DNA of 64,000 nt from NCBI RefSeq assembly GCF_030530635.1, contig NZ_JAUMUL010000003.1, forward strand, positions 62,001-126,000, read 5' to 3'. The notes under the pieces were generated by a model. The model was not told the origin of the DNA, searched no databases, and worked only from the letters and a program-made list of their open reading frames with translations. Shown piece after piece: positions 9,241-17,820 of this stretch. Each line of letters begins with the position of its first letter. Positions within the stretch are counted from its first letter, which is position 1. A program made the translations under genes and the position numbers. The stretch comes from Actinomyces sp. (lineage in GTDB: Bacteria > Actinomycetota > Actinomycetes > Actinomycetales > Actinomycetaceae).

Positions 9241-10536
9241 ATGCGCATCGCCGTCGTCGCCCTGGGAAAGATCGGTCTTCCGCTGGCCGTCCAGTACGCC
9301 GGAAAGGGGCACGAGGTCATCGGCGTGGACGTCAACCCCGCCACCGTCGAGGCCGTCAACGCCGCCCGCGAGCCCTTCCCCGGTGAGGCGGAACTCGCCG
9401 ACCGGCTGGCGACGCTGGTTCCCGCCGGGGCGCTGCGAGCCACCACCGACTATTCCGAGGCCATCCCCGGTGCAGACGCCATCGTTCTCGTGGTGCCGCT
9501 GTTCGTCAACGATGAGACCTGGGACCCCGACTTCGAGTGGATGGACGCCGCCACCCGCTCGCTGGCCGAGCACCTGACCCCCGGCACGCTCATCTCCTAC
9601 GAGACCACCCTGCCTGTGGGCACGACCCGCGGCCGTTGGAAGCCGCTGATCGAGGAGATCAGCGGCCTGACGGAGGGCCAGGACTTCCACCTGGTGTTCA
9701 GCCCCGAGCGAGTACTCACCGGGCGGGTCTTCGCCGACCTGCGTCGCTACCCCAAGCTGGTCGGCGGCCTGAACGAGGCCGGCACGGCCGCCGGCGTCCG
9801 CTTCTACGAGCAGGTCCTCGACTTCGATGAGCGTTCGGACCTGCCCCAGCCTAACGGCGTGTGGGACATGGGTGCCGCCGAGGCCGCGGAGATGGCCAAG
9901 CTGGCCGAGACAACCTACCGGGACGTCAACATCGGCCTGGCCAACCAGTTCGCCGTCTACGCCGACAAGGCCGGCTTCGACATCCAGCGCGTCATCGACG
10001 CCTGCAACTCTCAGCCCTACTCCCACATCCACCGGCCCGGTATCGCCGTGGGCGGGCACTGCATACCCGTCTACCCGCGCCTGTACCTGTCCACCGACCC
10101 CGACGCCTCGATCGTACGTACCGCCCGCTCCTTCAACGCCACCATGCCGCAGTACGTGGTCGACCGCGCCGAGGAGGTCCTGGGCAGCCTGGCGGGACTG
10201 CGCGTGGTGGTGCTGGGCGCCTCCTACCGGGGCAAGGTCAAGGAGACCGCCTTCTCCGGCGTCTTCCCCACCGTGGAGGCGCTGCGTGCCAAGGACGCGC
10301 AGGTACTGGTGCACGACCCCATGTACTCCGACGCCGAGCTGGCCGGCTTCGGCTGGGACACCTACCACCTGGGTGACGCCGTCGACGTCGCCATCGTGCA
10401 GGCCGATCATCCCGAGTACGCCACCCTGACCCCGGCGGACCTGCCCGGTGTGCGACTGCTGCTGGACGGACGTCGGGCCACCGACCCCGCCCTGTGGAAA
10501 GGCACCCCTCGCCTCACCATTGGCGGGGGCAAGTGA
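9241..10536 (+). CDS. wecC: UDP-N-acetyl-D-mannosamine dehydrogenase-like nucleotide sugar dehydrogenase
   Basis: This enzyme would oxidise UDP-ManNAc to UDP-ManNAcA with two NAD+. The 431-residue protein opens with a Rossmann motif (MRIAVVALGKIGLPLAVQYA). It contains SPERVLTGR near residue 155 and the catalytic segment GGHCIPVYP with Cys274. The GHCIPV form and the PERV motif point to the WecC/CapL branch rather than UDP-glucose dehydrogenase. Partnership with wecB at the left edge fits. The start is set by GAGGAAGG seven bases upstream; the frame stays open further upstream, but that part runs through the end of the previous gene. Its stop overlaps the next GTG. The exact substrate is inferred from family and context. 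Confidence 0.85.
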   Translation: MRIAVVALGKIGLPLAVQYAGKGHEVIGVDVNPATVEAVNAAREPFPGEAELADRLATLVPAGALRATTDYSEAIPGADAIVLVVPLFVNDETWDPDFEWMDAATRSLAEHLTPGTLISYETTLPVGTTRGRWKPLIEEISGLTEGQDFHLVFSPERVLTGRVFADLRRYPKLVGGLNEAGTAAGVRFYEQVLDFDERSDLPQPNGVWDMGAAEAAEMAKLAETTYRDVNIGLANQFAVYADKAGFDIQRVIDACNSQPYSHIHRPGIAVGGHCIPVYPRLYLSTDPDASIVRTARSFNATMPQYVVDRAEEVLGSLAGLRVVVLGASYRGKVKETAFSGVFPTVEALRAKDAQVLVHDPMYSDAELAGFGWDTYHLGDAVDVAIVQADHPEYATLTPADLPGVRLLLDGRRATDPALWKGTPRLTIGGGK

Positions 10537-12590
10537 CCTGGCTTCAGGTACTGCCCGCAGCCGCTTTTCTTCTGGTCTTCCTGCTTGCCCCAGGCTACCT
10601 GGTGGGGAGGGCCTTCGGCTTGGCGCGCTTGCAGGCCCTGGGCGCTGCCCCGGCCCTGGGTGCCGCCGCCGTCGGAGCGCTGACCGTCCTATACCGCTGG
10701 GGCGGGGTGCCCTGGTGTACAGGCACCGCCCTCGCCGGCACGCTGGTGCTGCTGGTGGCCTGTCTGGCCGGAGCCGCTGCGGTCCGCGCGTGGGCACGCC
10801 GCCGCTGCGGCTATCCGCCAGCTTCGGGTTCCGGCTGGGAGCGTCTGCGCGCCTGGCTGCGGCCACCCGCCGTGGGGCCGGGGCCATGGTGGCCGTTGGG
10901 AGTGGTCCTGGGGTTTGCCGCCGCCCTGTCCGGGCGGGCTGTGATCTCCGGTATTGGGGCTGTAGACGAGCCCATGCAGGCCTCAGACGGAGTCTGGCAT
11001 CTGAACGCTGTTGCCTACGTGCGGGAACTGGCGAATGCCTATCCTGTTGGTGCACTCGCACCGATGTATTGGGGGGAGATCCACTACTATCCGACCGGCT
11101 GGCATGCGCTGGCGGCCATCGTGCCGGCGCCCGTGACTGTATCCGCCAACCTCATTGTGTTGCTTGGCTTGGCAGTGGTCTGGCCTCTGGGCTGCGCTTC
11201 TCTGCTGTCGGCCCTGTTCAGTGCACGCTCACGGCGCATTTGGGACGCGATGCCGCTGCTGACGGGCATAGTCGCTTCAGCCGTCTTCACGGGGCCCTTC
11301 GTGCTCATGGCTACTCTGTGGCCGTACGGGTGGGCGGTCTGCCTGCTGCCCGGGGCGGTGTCGCTGGTGATGGTGGCCCGGCCGCGCCGCGGGGCGCGCC
11401 GGGCATCCGCCTCCCGGGCCGGCGGCTGGCTCGCTGCCGCCTGCGCCTGCCTGGGGCTGGTAACTGTGCACGGCGCCTCCGTATTCAACCTGGCGGTCAT
11501 CGGGGTGCCCGCACTGCTGGTAGTGATGTTGGTGGCAGCGGGGCAGCGCTGGCGCGCCGGGAACCGCCAGCGGACGGTCACCCTCATAATCGTAGGCATC
11601 GTCCTGCTGGCGGTGACCCTCGGGATTGTCGGCTTTTGGGATCAATTGCGGATGCTGTTCACCTACCACCGGCCGGGCGCGAATATTGGGGTGGTGCTGC
11701 GCGAGATCTTCCACGACTCGGCCATGATCTGGGCGGTGCGCGACGGCGGCTGGGGCGGGGCCAGCCTGACGGTGGTGGCTGCCGCCGGGGTGGTCGTCTC
11801 CGTGGTGCGGCGCCGGCACCGGTGGGCGATACTCACGGCGGGGATCGCCGTGGTGCTGGTGACGGCGTCCGTCTCCACGGGTAGTCCACTACGTCTGTTC
11901 GCCTTCCCCTGGTATCTGCAGCGCGCCCGAATCGTGCCACTGTTCGAGATCGCCGCGGCGGTGCTGGCGGTTACTGCGCTGGAGGGCCTGGTGGACCTGG
12001 CCCGCCATTCTGCGCTGCGCGCCTCGGTGCAGTGCCGGGAGCCGGCGGTGCGCACGGTGGCGGCGGGGCTGGTCGCCGTCAGCGTGGTGGCCCTGGGGGC
12101 GGCCGCCGTGGCCCGCTCCACCTTCCACCACTATGTGATCGCCTTCTCCTACCAGCCGCTCGCCAGCCGCTGGCCGATGATGCTTTCCGACAACGAGGCC
12201 GATTTCATTCGTTCTTCGGCCGAACTGTTGCCCGAGGGCGCCGTGGTACTCGGTCAGCCCACCAACGGCTCGGCATATTACTGGTCACTGACCGGCACGG
12301 ACGTGGTCTACTCGACCCTGCGTCGTTATGCTGAGCCGGATCGACGCTTTGTGGCGGCCCATGTGGGGGAGATCCTAACGGATCCGGGGGTGTGCGCCGC
12401 CCTGGACCGGTTAGGTGCCCACTATTACTACACCGACGACGACCCGACTGAAGGCGGCGCCCTCGGTGGCTCGGAGACGCCTCGCTGGGCAAACACGCTC
12501 GACGAGCTGCCCCGTGAGGCGCTTAGGCCGGTGGCGACGGACGGTACGCATACGCTGTGGCTGATCAGTGCCTGCGGCTGGGACCAGTGA
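10533..12590 (+). CDS. Large polytopic membrane protein, DUF6541/GT-C-like
   Basis: This protein of 685 residues has about a dozen hydrophobic segments and a soluble C-terminal domain after about residue 530. SDGVWHLNAVAYVRE and YYPTGWHALAAIVP near 150-195 lie in a loop after the early helices, an arrangement typical of GT-C fold transferases. It matches what I know of the actinobacterial DUF6541 group. The GTG start overlaps the previous stop (GTGA), so it is coupled to the dehydrogenase. A paralogue follows immediately. It may transfer sugar from a polyprenyl-phosphate donor outside the membrane, but no activity is established for this group as far as I know. Confidence 0.75.
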   Translation: MTWLQVLPAAAFLLVFLLAPGYLVGRAFGLARLQALGAAPALGAAAVGALTVLYRWGGVPWCTGTALAGTLVLLVACLAGAAAVRAWARRRCGYPPASGSGWERLRAWLRPPAVGPGPWWPLGVVLGFAAALSGRAVISGIGAVDEPMQASDGVWHLNAVAYVRELANAYPVGALAPMYWGEIHYYPTGWHALAAIVPAPVTVSANLIVLLGLAVVWPLGCASLLSALFSARSRRIWDAMPLLTGIVASAVFTGPFVLMATLWPYGWAVCLLPGAVSLVMVARPRRGARRASASRAGGWLAAACACLGLVTVHGASVFNLAVIGVPALLVVMLVAAGQRWRAGNRQRTVTLIIVGIVLLAVTLGIVGFWDQLRMLFTYHRPGANIGVVLREIFHDSAMIWAVRDGGWGGASLTVVAAAGVVVSVVRRRHRWAILTAGIAVVLVTASVSTGSPLRLFAFPWYLQRARIVPLFEIAAAVLAVTALEGLVDLARHSALRASVQCREPAVRTVAAGLVAVSVVALGAAAVARSTFHHYVIAFSYQPLASRWPMMLSDNEADFIRSSAELLPEGAVVLGQPTNGSAYYWSLTGTDVVYSTLRRYAEPDRRFVAAHVGEILTDPGVCAALDRLGAHYYYTDDDPTEGGALGGSETPRWANTLDELPREALRPVATDGTHTLWLISACGWDQ

Positions 12591-12621
12591 ACCCGTTGCA
12601 ATACCTGAAGCATCTGGTTTC

Positions 12622-14649
12622 ATGGTCCAGATGGAGGCGAGTCTGAGCATCACTGTGTACGCGGCATCCAGTCCACTCACGCTGCTGCACACGGCGGCGG
12701 TAGCCGTATTGATCCTGCTACTGCCTGGATGGGTCGTGGCCCGGGTGGCTCGGCTGACCGCGCCGGTGGCTCTGGGGCTCGCCCCCGCGCTCAGCTGCGC
12801 GATTGTCGGGACGGCGGAGGTGCTCGCCCATGCCGCGGGCCTGCCCTGGCGCCCGTGGGGATGGGCAGTCATCGGCACCCTTACCATGGCACTCTGCGCG
12901 GCAGCGCGCCTGGCCGCCGGTCCGGGCGCCGCCATTGGGAACCGGCGCCAGGTGGGCCGGGGCGGGCGTCGAATCCTGGCCGCCGGCCTGGCCGTGGCCG
13001 TGGCGGTGCCGACGCTGGTGTTTCTGACAACGCTGCCCGGCGCGGGGTACCCGGCCCAGGCCTTTGACGCCGTCTTCCATCTCAATGCCGTCGCCGCCAT
13101 CAGGGAGGGCGGTAACGCCTCCATGTTCGGTGGGCTGGCCGAGATGTACGCCGGCCGCTCCGTCTACTACCCCAGTATCTGGCACGGGATCGTCGCGCTG
13201 GCTCCCGGCAGTGCCGTCGTGGCGACCAATGGAGCGATTCTGGCGGTGCTCGCCCTGGTATGGCCGTTGACCGTCTTCGGCATGCTTTCCCGAGTCGTTG
13301 ACGCCGATGTTTCAGCCGAGGCCAGCCGGCTCGCCCGGGTCATCGCCGTGGCGGCGACGACTGCGATGACGGCCGGGCTCGTGGCATTCGCGCTGCTCCC
13401 CATGACCGCGCTGGCGGTGTGGCCCTACTCGCTCAGCTTGCTTGGACTGCCCGGGATCATGGTGGTCCTGGATATGCTGCGCCACACGGCGGGGCCGGGC
13501 GTGCCACGCACACGGATCACCCTGTCAATCCTGCTCCTGTGCGCCTGCAGCGGCGTAATGGCCGCGCACGGAACGGGACTGTTCAATCTGATACTGCTGG
13601 CGCTGCCATTCCTGGCAGAGGCGGTGCTTTGGGTCAGGCGGCGTACCGGGCGCGCACGCATCTGGCTGCTGGCCGGGGCAGCGGGCGGCGCCATCGCCGT
13701 AGGTATCGGCGCCTGGCGATTGCGGGGGGCTCTGGCCTCAGTGCTGAGCTACCGGCGCCCGTCCGGAGGCGCGGCCGGAGCTTTGGGCACCCTGATGCAG
13801 ACGCTTGCAGACCTGCCGATGTACGGCTCCTATGCCGGTGCCCTGGTTCCGGTGGGTGCGGTTTTCGGTGTGTTCGTGGTAGCGGGAGCATGGGCGGCAC
13901 GGCACGACCGGAGGCTGCGGCCGTGGCTGGTGCTTTGGGCGCTCATGCTCGTATTCATTGTGGTAGTGGGCGGTCCGCAGTGGGTGGGGCGGCAACTCGG
14001 CTCGCCCTGGTATCTGCAGAAGGCGAGGATCGCCCCGCTGGTGCTGTTTGCGGCGCTGCCGCTGGCCGCCACCGCTGTGCAGGTGGCGGTGACCCGGATA
14101 GCGCAGCACCGCTCGGCGGCTCGGCGGTATACCGGGGCATTGGTGCTGCTGGCGTTGGTGATGCTGTCCGTGGCGGGGAGGATTCCTCTGGAACGGGCGC
14201 TGGTGGCGTCGGTGTACGACCCGGCACGTATCCAGTACGGGACTTTGGTGACCGCGGACGAAATCGCCCTGTTCGAACGGGCCGCCTCCGTCCTGCCCCG
14301 GGATGCGGTCGTAATCGGCTCTCCTTCCCTGGGCGGCTCCTACCTGTGGTCAATCGGCGGGGTGAGCGTGGCTTACCCCATGCGGGCCGCTCCCTCCGCA
14401 GGCACGCCCCAGGCGGCGCTGCTCAGTACCTGGCCGAACCTGGGTCGGTCCACCTGCGCGGCTCTGCATGAGCTGCGTGCCGCATACTTCTTCATCGACA
14501 CCGATCCCACGGCTGCCGGCTCCCAGACGGGAACGGCGCCGTTGCGCTGGGATGAGCCGTTGACCCGGCTGCCTGAGACGGGGGTGGAACTGGTCGACTC
14601 GCAGGGCGGTGCGCAGCTGTGGCGCATCACCGCCTGCGATCGCGAATGA
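12622..14649 (+). CDS. Large polytopic membrane protein, paralogue of the preceding gene
   Basis: This is a second DUF6541/GT-C-like protein of about 675 residues, a tandem paralogue of the gene before it. Shared landmarks are FDAVFHLNAVAAIRE and YYPSIWHGIVALAP after the first helices, PWYLQKARIAPL near the last helices, and LPRDAVVIGSPSLGGSYLWS in the soluble C-terminal domain. The equivalents in the neighbour are PWYLQRARIVPL and LPEGAVVLGQPTNGSAYYWS. The start is uncertain. ATG 12622 is listed, ATG 12631 gives an N-terminus more like the paralogue, and a GTG at 12568 would overlap the upstream gene. None has a good Shine-Dalgarno, so translational coupling is likely. Confidence 0.72.
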   Translation: MVQMEASLSITVYAASSPLTLLHTAAVAVLILLLPGWVVARVARLTAPVALGLAPALSCAIVGTAEVLAHAAGLPWRPWGWAVIGTLTMALCAAARLAAGPGAAIGNRRQVGRGGRRILAAGLAVAVAVPTLVFLTTLPGAGYPAQAFDAVFHLNAVAAIREGGNASMFGGLAEMYAGRSVYYPSIWHGIVALAPGSAVVATNGAILAVLALVWPLTVFGMLSRVVDADVSAEASRLARVIAVAATTAMTAGLVAFALLPMTALAVWPYSLSLLGLPGIMVVLDMLRHTAGPGVPRTRITLSILLLCACSGVMAAHGTGLFNLILLALPFLAEAVLWVRRRTGRARIWLLAGAAGGAIAVGIGAWRLRGALASVLSYRRPSGGAAGALGTLMQTLADLPMYGSYAGALVPVGAVFGVFVVAGAWAARHDRRLRPWLVLWALMLVFIVVVGGPQWVGRQLGSPWYLQKARIAPLVLFAALPLAATAVQVAVTRIAQHRSAARRYTGALVLLALVMLSVAGRIPLERALVASVYDPARIQYGTLVTADEIALFERAASVLPRDAVVIGSPSLGGSYLWSIGGVSVAYPMRAAPSAGTPQAALLSTWPNLGRSTCAALHELRAAYFFIDTDPTAAGSQTGTAPLRWDEPLTRLPETGVELVDSQGGAQLWRITACDRE

Positions 14650-14697
14650 GTCGGGGCGTGGCTGGCCAGGTGAGGATTTTCCTGCGAAGGTAATGGC

Positions 14698-16275
14698 ATG
14701 CATGTCCGCGCCTCGCTATCCGCACTTGCCGCCGTCGTCATGGCGATCGGCACTCTCGCTGTTGCCACTACGCCACTTGGGACACAAGCATTCGCCGCCA
14801 ACGGGGAATCCTGTCTCGCTGCCGACGACTGCTCCTTCTATCTATCCGACTCCTGGAGGGGAGGTGTAGCCGACACCGCCCTGGCCGTCGGCGGCAGCCC
14901 ACATGCGGCTGTCGTCGGTGACTGGGACGGTGATGGTGCCGATTCTGTGGGAACCCGCACCGGTGCCGCCTTCGCCCTGCTCGCATCTGCTGAAACCTGC
15001 GCCGCCACCACCGCCTTCTCCTATGGTCGTGTGGGTGATGAGGTGCTGGTGGGGGACTGGGACGGCGACGGCGTGGACACCCTGGCGGTGCGGCGGGGCA
15101 GCACCTTCTACTTGCGTAACTCGCTGGCGGGAGGCCAGGCCGATCATGTGATCACTTATGGTCGTGTGGGTGATGAGGTGCTGGTGGGGGACTGGGACGG
15201 CGACGGCGTGGACACCCTGGCGGTGCGGCGCGGATCGCGCTGGCACCTGCGCAACGACCTGCGCTCCGGCGTCGCTCAGACCACTGTCGCCTACGGGCGC
15301 GCGGCGGATACTGCAATAGTCGGCGATTGGGACGGCAATGGCACCGACACTCCGGGCGTGTATCGGGGTGCTCGACCTGCCCACGCCTGCAATGCCAGCG
15401 CCATCCAGAAGGAATGGGGTTTCCGTGGCGGTGCCAATGGCCCCCTGGGTGCCGCCACCAGTGCGGAAACCGTCATCAACGGCATCGCCACTCAGACCTT
15501 CGCAGGAGGACGGCTGAGCTGGACCGCCGCCGACGGTGTCATCGCTACCGGTACCGCCGGACAGACCGTGGAAGGCGCCCGCTTCGACGCGGCCATGATC
15601 ATCTCGGACGCCGAATTCTTCAATCCCTCCTCCATGGATGCCCCCGCCATCCGCTCATTCCTGGCGCAGAAGAACCCGGCGTGTGTGGCCGCGGACGACG
15701 GCACCGCCTGTTTGAAGGACTACCGGGCGACCACTTCCACCATGACCTCCGCATACTGCAGCGCCTACCAGGGCGGCAGCAACGAGGACGTCGCCACGGT
15801 GATCGCCAAGACCTCCGCCGCCTGCGGCATAAACCCCCGAGTACTGCTGGTCATCCTGCAGAAGGAACAGGGACTCGTGCTGGCCACGGGCAACACGCTC
15901 AACGCCACCCGTTATGCGAAGGCGACCGGCCTGTTCTGCCGGGACACCAGCCCTTGCGATCCGACCTATGCGGGCCTTCCCTCACAGATCTACTACGCGG
16001 CCTCAAGGCTGGTCCAGTACGGAGTCGAGCCGGACGCATTCACCTACCGGGCCGGTCAGGTCGCGGCAGTGGGCAATAACCCGAACGCCGGGTGCGGCTC
16101 GCAGACCGTGCCGATCCTCAATCGCGCCACCGCGGCGCTGTACAACTACACGCCGTATGTGCCCAATGCGGCCGCCTTGGACAACATGTACGGCAGCGGA
16201 GACGCCTGCTCCGCCTACGGCAACCGCAACTTCTGGCGCTACTACCGCACTTGGTTCGGCGGCACCGGAGTGTGA
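14698..16275 (+). CDS. Secreted protein with Asp/Gly repeats, LGFP-like region and putative lysozyme-like C-terminus
   Basis: A signal peptide (MHVRASLSALAAVVMAIGT, cleavage near AFA-AN) opens this 525-residue protein. Residues about 55-230 hold four units of a 45-residue repeat centred on VGDWDGDGVDTLAVRRG, an FG-GAP/VCBS-like motif with a DXDXDG calcium-loop pattern. A region near 240-300 (LGAATSAETVINGIATQTFAGG) looks like LGFP repeats. The last 220 residues include ILQKEQGLVLATG with Glu390, resembling lytic transglycosylase/lysozyme folds, but catalysis is unproven. Cysteines occur in pairs, consistent with secretion. Shine-Dalgarno GAAGG sits seven bases before the ATG. A strong hairpin follows the stop. 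The repeat is shared with the amidase at 17821. Confidence 0.72.
   Translation: MHVRASLSALAAVVMAIGTLAVATTPLGTQAFAANGESCLAADDCSFYLSDSWRGGVADTALAVGGSPHAAVVGDWDGDGADSVGTRTGAAFALLASAETCAATTAFSYGRVGDEVLVGDWDGDGVDTLAVRRGSTFYLRNSLAGGQADHVITYGRVGDEVLVGDWDGDGVDTLAVRRGSRWHLRNDLRSGVAQTTVAYGRAADTAIVGDWDGNGTDTPGVYRGARPAHACNASAIQKEWGFRGGANGPLGAATSAETVINGIATQTFAGGRLSWTAADGVIATGTAGQTVEGARFDAAMIISDAEFFNPSSMDAPAIRSFLAQKNPACVAADDGTACLKDYRATTSTMTSAYCSAYQGGSNEDVATVIAKTSAACGINPRVLLVILQKEQGLVLATGNTLNATRYAKATGLFCRDTSPCDPTYAGLPSQIYYAASRLVQYGVEPDAFTYRAGQVAAVGNNPNAGCGSQTVPILNRATAALYNYTPYVPNAAALDNMYGSGDACSAYGNRNFWRYYRTWFGGTGV
15022..15230 (+). repeat. Two exact 74-bp direct repeats inside the repeat-protein gene
   Basis: Bases 15022-15095 and 15157-15230 are identical over 74 bp and spaced exactly 135 bp apart, that is 45 codons. 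They encode the YGRVGDEVLVGDWDGDG unit. The protein repeats on either side are related but diverged, so this pair is a recent duplication or has been homogenised by gene conversion. Unequal recombination here would change copy number in frame. Confidence 0.95.
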
Positions 16276-16296
16276 GCTGTTAGTGTCGACGCAGTA

Positions 16297-16341
16297 GAAC
16301 GGTGCCCGGCCCATGCGGTTAGCATGGGCCGGGCACCGTTC
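16297..16341. terminator. Bidirectional terminator hairpin, perfect 20-bp stem
   Basis: Arms 16297-16316 and 16322-16341 pair without mismatch over 20 bp around a five-base GGTTA loop. The hairpin lies between two convergent stops (16275 on plus, 16361 on minus), where a shared terminator is expected. No long U-tract follows, as is common for high-GC terminators. Confidence 0.85.
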
Positions 16342-16360
16342 GTCTACGGGTGTGTCACGG

Positions 16361-17356
16361 TCATTGTCCCTGCGCGGCGTACTTGGCCTCGACCTCCGCC
16401 TTCAGCGGCCGCCACCAGGCCTCGTTGTCCCGGTACCAGTCGATGGTGGCCTGCAGGCCGGACCGGAAGTCGGTGTACTGCGGGGACCAGCCGAGTTCGG
16501 TCACGAGCTTGGAGTTGTCGATCGCGTAGCGCATGTCATGGCCGGGACGGTCCGCCACGTGCTCATAGTCACCGGGATCATGCCCCATCAGCTCCAGGAT
16601 GAGCTCGACGACCTCCTTGTTGTTCTTCTCCCCATCGGCGCCGATCAGGTAGGTCTCGCCGATACGACCCTTCTCAATGATGTCCCACACGGCGTCGTTG
16701 TGATCCAGCACGTGGATCCAATCGCGCACGTTCTCGCCGGCGCCGTAAAGCTTCGGACGCACACCGTCGATCAGGTTCGTGATCTGGCGGGGGATGAACT
16801 TCTCGATGTGTTGGTAGGGCCCGTAGTTGTTCGAGCAGTTGGAGATAGTGGCCTGAACGCCGAAGGAACGCACCCACGCGCGTACGAGCAGATCGGACCC
16901 GGCCTTGGAGGAGGAGTACGGGGAGGATGGGTTGTAGGGGGTATCCGGGGTGAACTTGGCCGGGTCGTCCAACTCCAGGTCGCCATAGACCTCGTCGGTG
17001 GATACGTGGTGGAAGCGCGCCCCGTGACGGCGCACAGCCTCCAGCAGCGTGAAGGTACCCACCAGATTGGTGCGGATAAAGGGGGAGGGGTCGCGCAGCG
17101 AGTTGTCGTTGTGGGACTCGGCGGCGAAGTGGACCACCACATCGGCCTCGGCCACCAGCGGGTCCACGGTGTCGGCGTCGGCAATGTCTCCGACCACCAG
17201 ATTGATGCGGTCGTCCAGGTCGGTCAGCGAGCCCCGGTTGCCGGCGTAGGTGAGCTTGTCGAGCACCGTTACTTTCGCGTTGGGATGACGAACAAGAGTC
17301 TGGTGGACGAAGTTGGCGCCGATGAAGCCGGCGCCGCCGGTGATGAGGACATGCAT
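16361..17356 (-). CDS. rmlB: dTDP-glucose 4,6-dehydratase
   Basis: RmlB converts dTDP-glucose to dTDP-4-keto-6-deoxyglucose, the second step of dTDP-L-rhamnose synthesis. The 331-residue protein opens MHVLITGGAGFIGANFVHQ, the NAD-binding GXXGXXG. It has VSTDEVYGDLELDD near residue 125 and the catalytic YSSSKAGSD (YXXXK) near 157, as expected of the short-chain dehydrogenase/epimerase family. The ATG at 17356 is preceded by GGGAG seven bases upstream, and a longer open frame beyond it is not conserved in character. It stands alone, 27 kb from rmlCD and rmlA, between the two repeat-containing secreted proteins. Confidence 0.95.
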   Translation of the reverse strand: MHVLITGGAGFIGANFVHQTLVRHPNAKVTVLDKLTYAGNRGSLTDLDDRINLVVGDIADADTVDPLVAEADVVVHFAAESHNDNSLRDPSPFIRTNLVGTFTLLEAVRRHGARFHHVSTDEVYGDLELDDPAKFTPDTPYNPSSPYSSSKAGSDLLVRAWVRSFGVQATISNCSNNYGPYQHIEKFIPRQITNLIDGVRPKLYGAGENVRDWIHVLDHNDAVWDIIEKGRIGETYLIGADGEKNNKEVVELILELMGHDPGDYEHVADRPGHDMRYAIDNSKLVTELGWSPQYTDFRSGLQATIDWYRDNEAWWRPLKAEVEAKYAAQGQ

Positions 17357-17820
17357 GGAGTGCTCCCACTGCGCTGTTGGCCGGGTTTGTGAACGACGGC
17401 AATCATGCCACACTCCGGCGTCGGCCGCGGTCGTGCCCGTTGTCGATGAAGAAGTGCAACGCCGCCGGCCGCCATCGTCTCCACCGGTCCTAGAACGTCC
17501 TCAACGGCCCGGGAACGACTTCCAGCACCCGAACACCACACCGCCGCCCGGCGCGAACCGCACACCCTCAAATGACAAGAACCAAGACTCCGAAACGGTT
17601 CTGCAATGCTCGTCGCCAACATGCCGTCGGCGTTGAGACGTCGCGCAAAGAGTCTAAAACACATGGGGGTAATGACGCCTGTGTAAGTATGCCGTGAGGC
17701 ACAAAGGGGTGGAATGACGGTGGGTGAGCGGTATGGTGCATCATGATTCACATAAGTCACATGCGTCTCAGCGTGCACATGCGGCTCACAGGTACTGTTC
17801 GCAACGCTGAAAGGAAATCC
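17357..17820. other. 464-bp divergent intergenic region between rmlB and the amidase gene
   Basis: No gene is supported here. It must hold both divergent promoters. TATGGT at 17732-17737 is a weak -10 candidate for the amidase, leaving a leader of about 75 bases with Shine-Dalgarno GAAAGGA just before ATG 17821. The sequence is less GC-rich than the flanks. I see no convincing hairpin or operator repeat. Confidence 0.5.

Noticed and set aside
9202..11061. A 619-codon open frame on the minus strand opposite the dehydrogenase gene
   Set aside because: Its composition mirrors the coding strand (Gly/Val/Asp-rich) and it crosses two real genes. There is no recognisable domain.
10448..11884. A 478-codon plus-strand frame overlapping the first DUF6541-like gene
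   Set aside because: Arg/Gly/Ala-rich and without helices, it is an out-of-frame shadow of the membrane protein.
15022..15230. Possible CRISPR array because of short exact repeats
   Set aside because: There are only two exact copies, 74 bp long, in frame inside a coding sequence with a 45-codon period. No spacer-repeat structure exists, here or elsewhere in the window.
16313..17392. A 359-codon plus-strand frame opposite rmlB
   Set aside because: It is antisense to a certain gene. The Gly/Val/His-rich sequence has no motif.
17743..17820. An upstream in-frame ATG that would lengthen the amidase by 26 residues
   Set aside because: It would bury the signal peptide and has no Shine-Dalgarno, while ATG 17821 has GAAAGGA.
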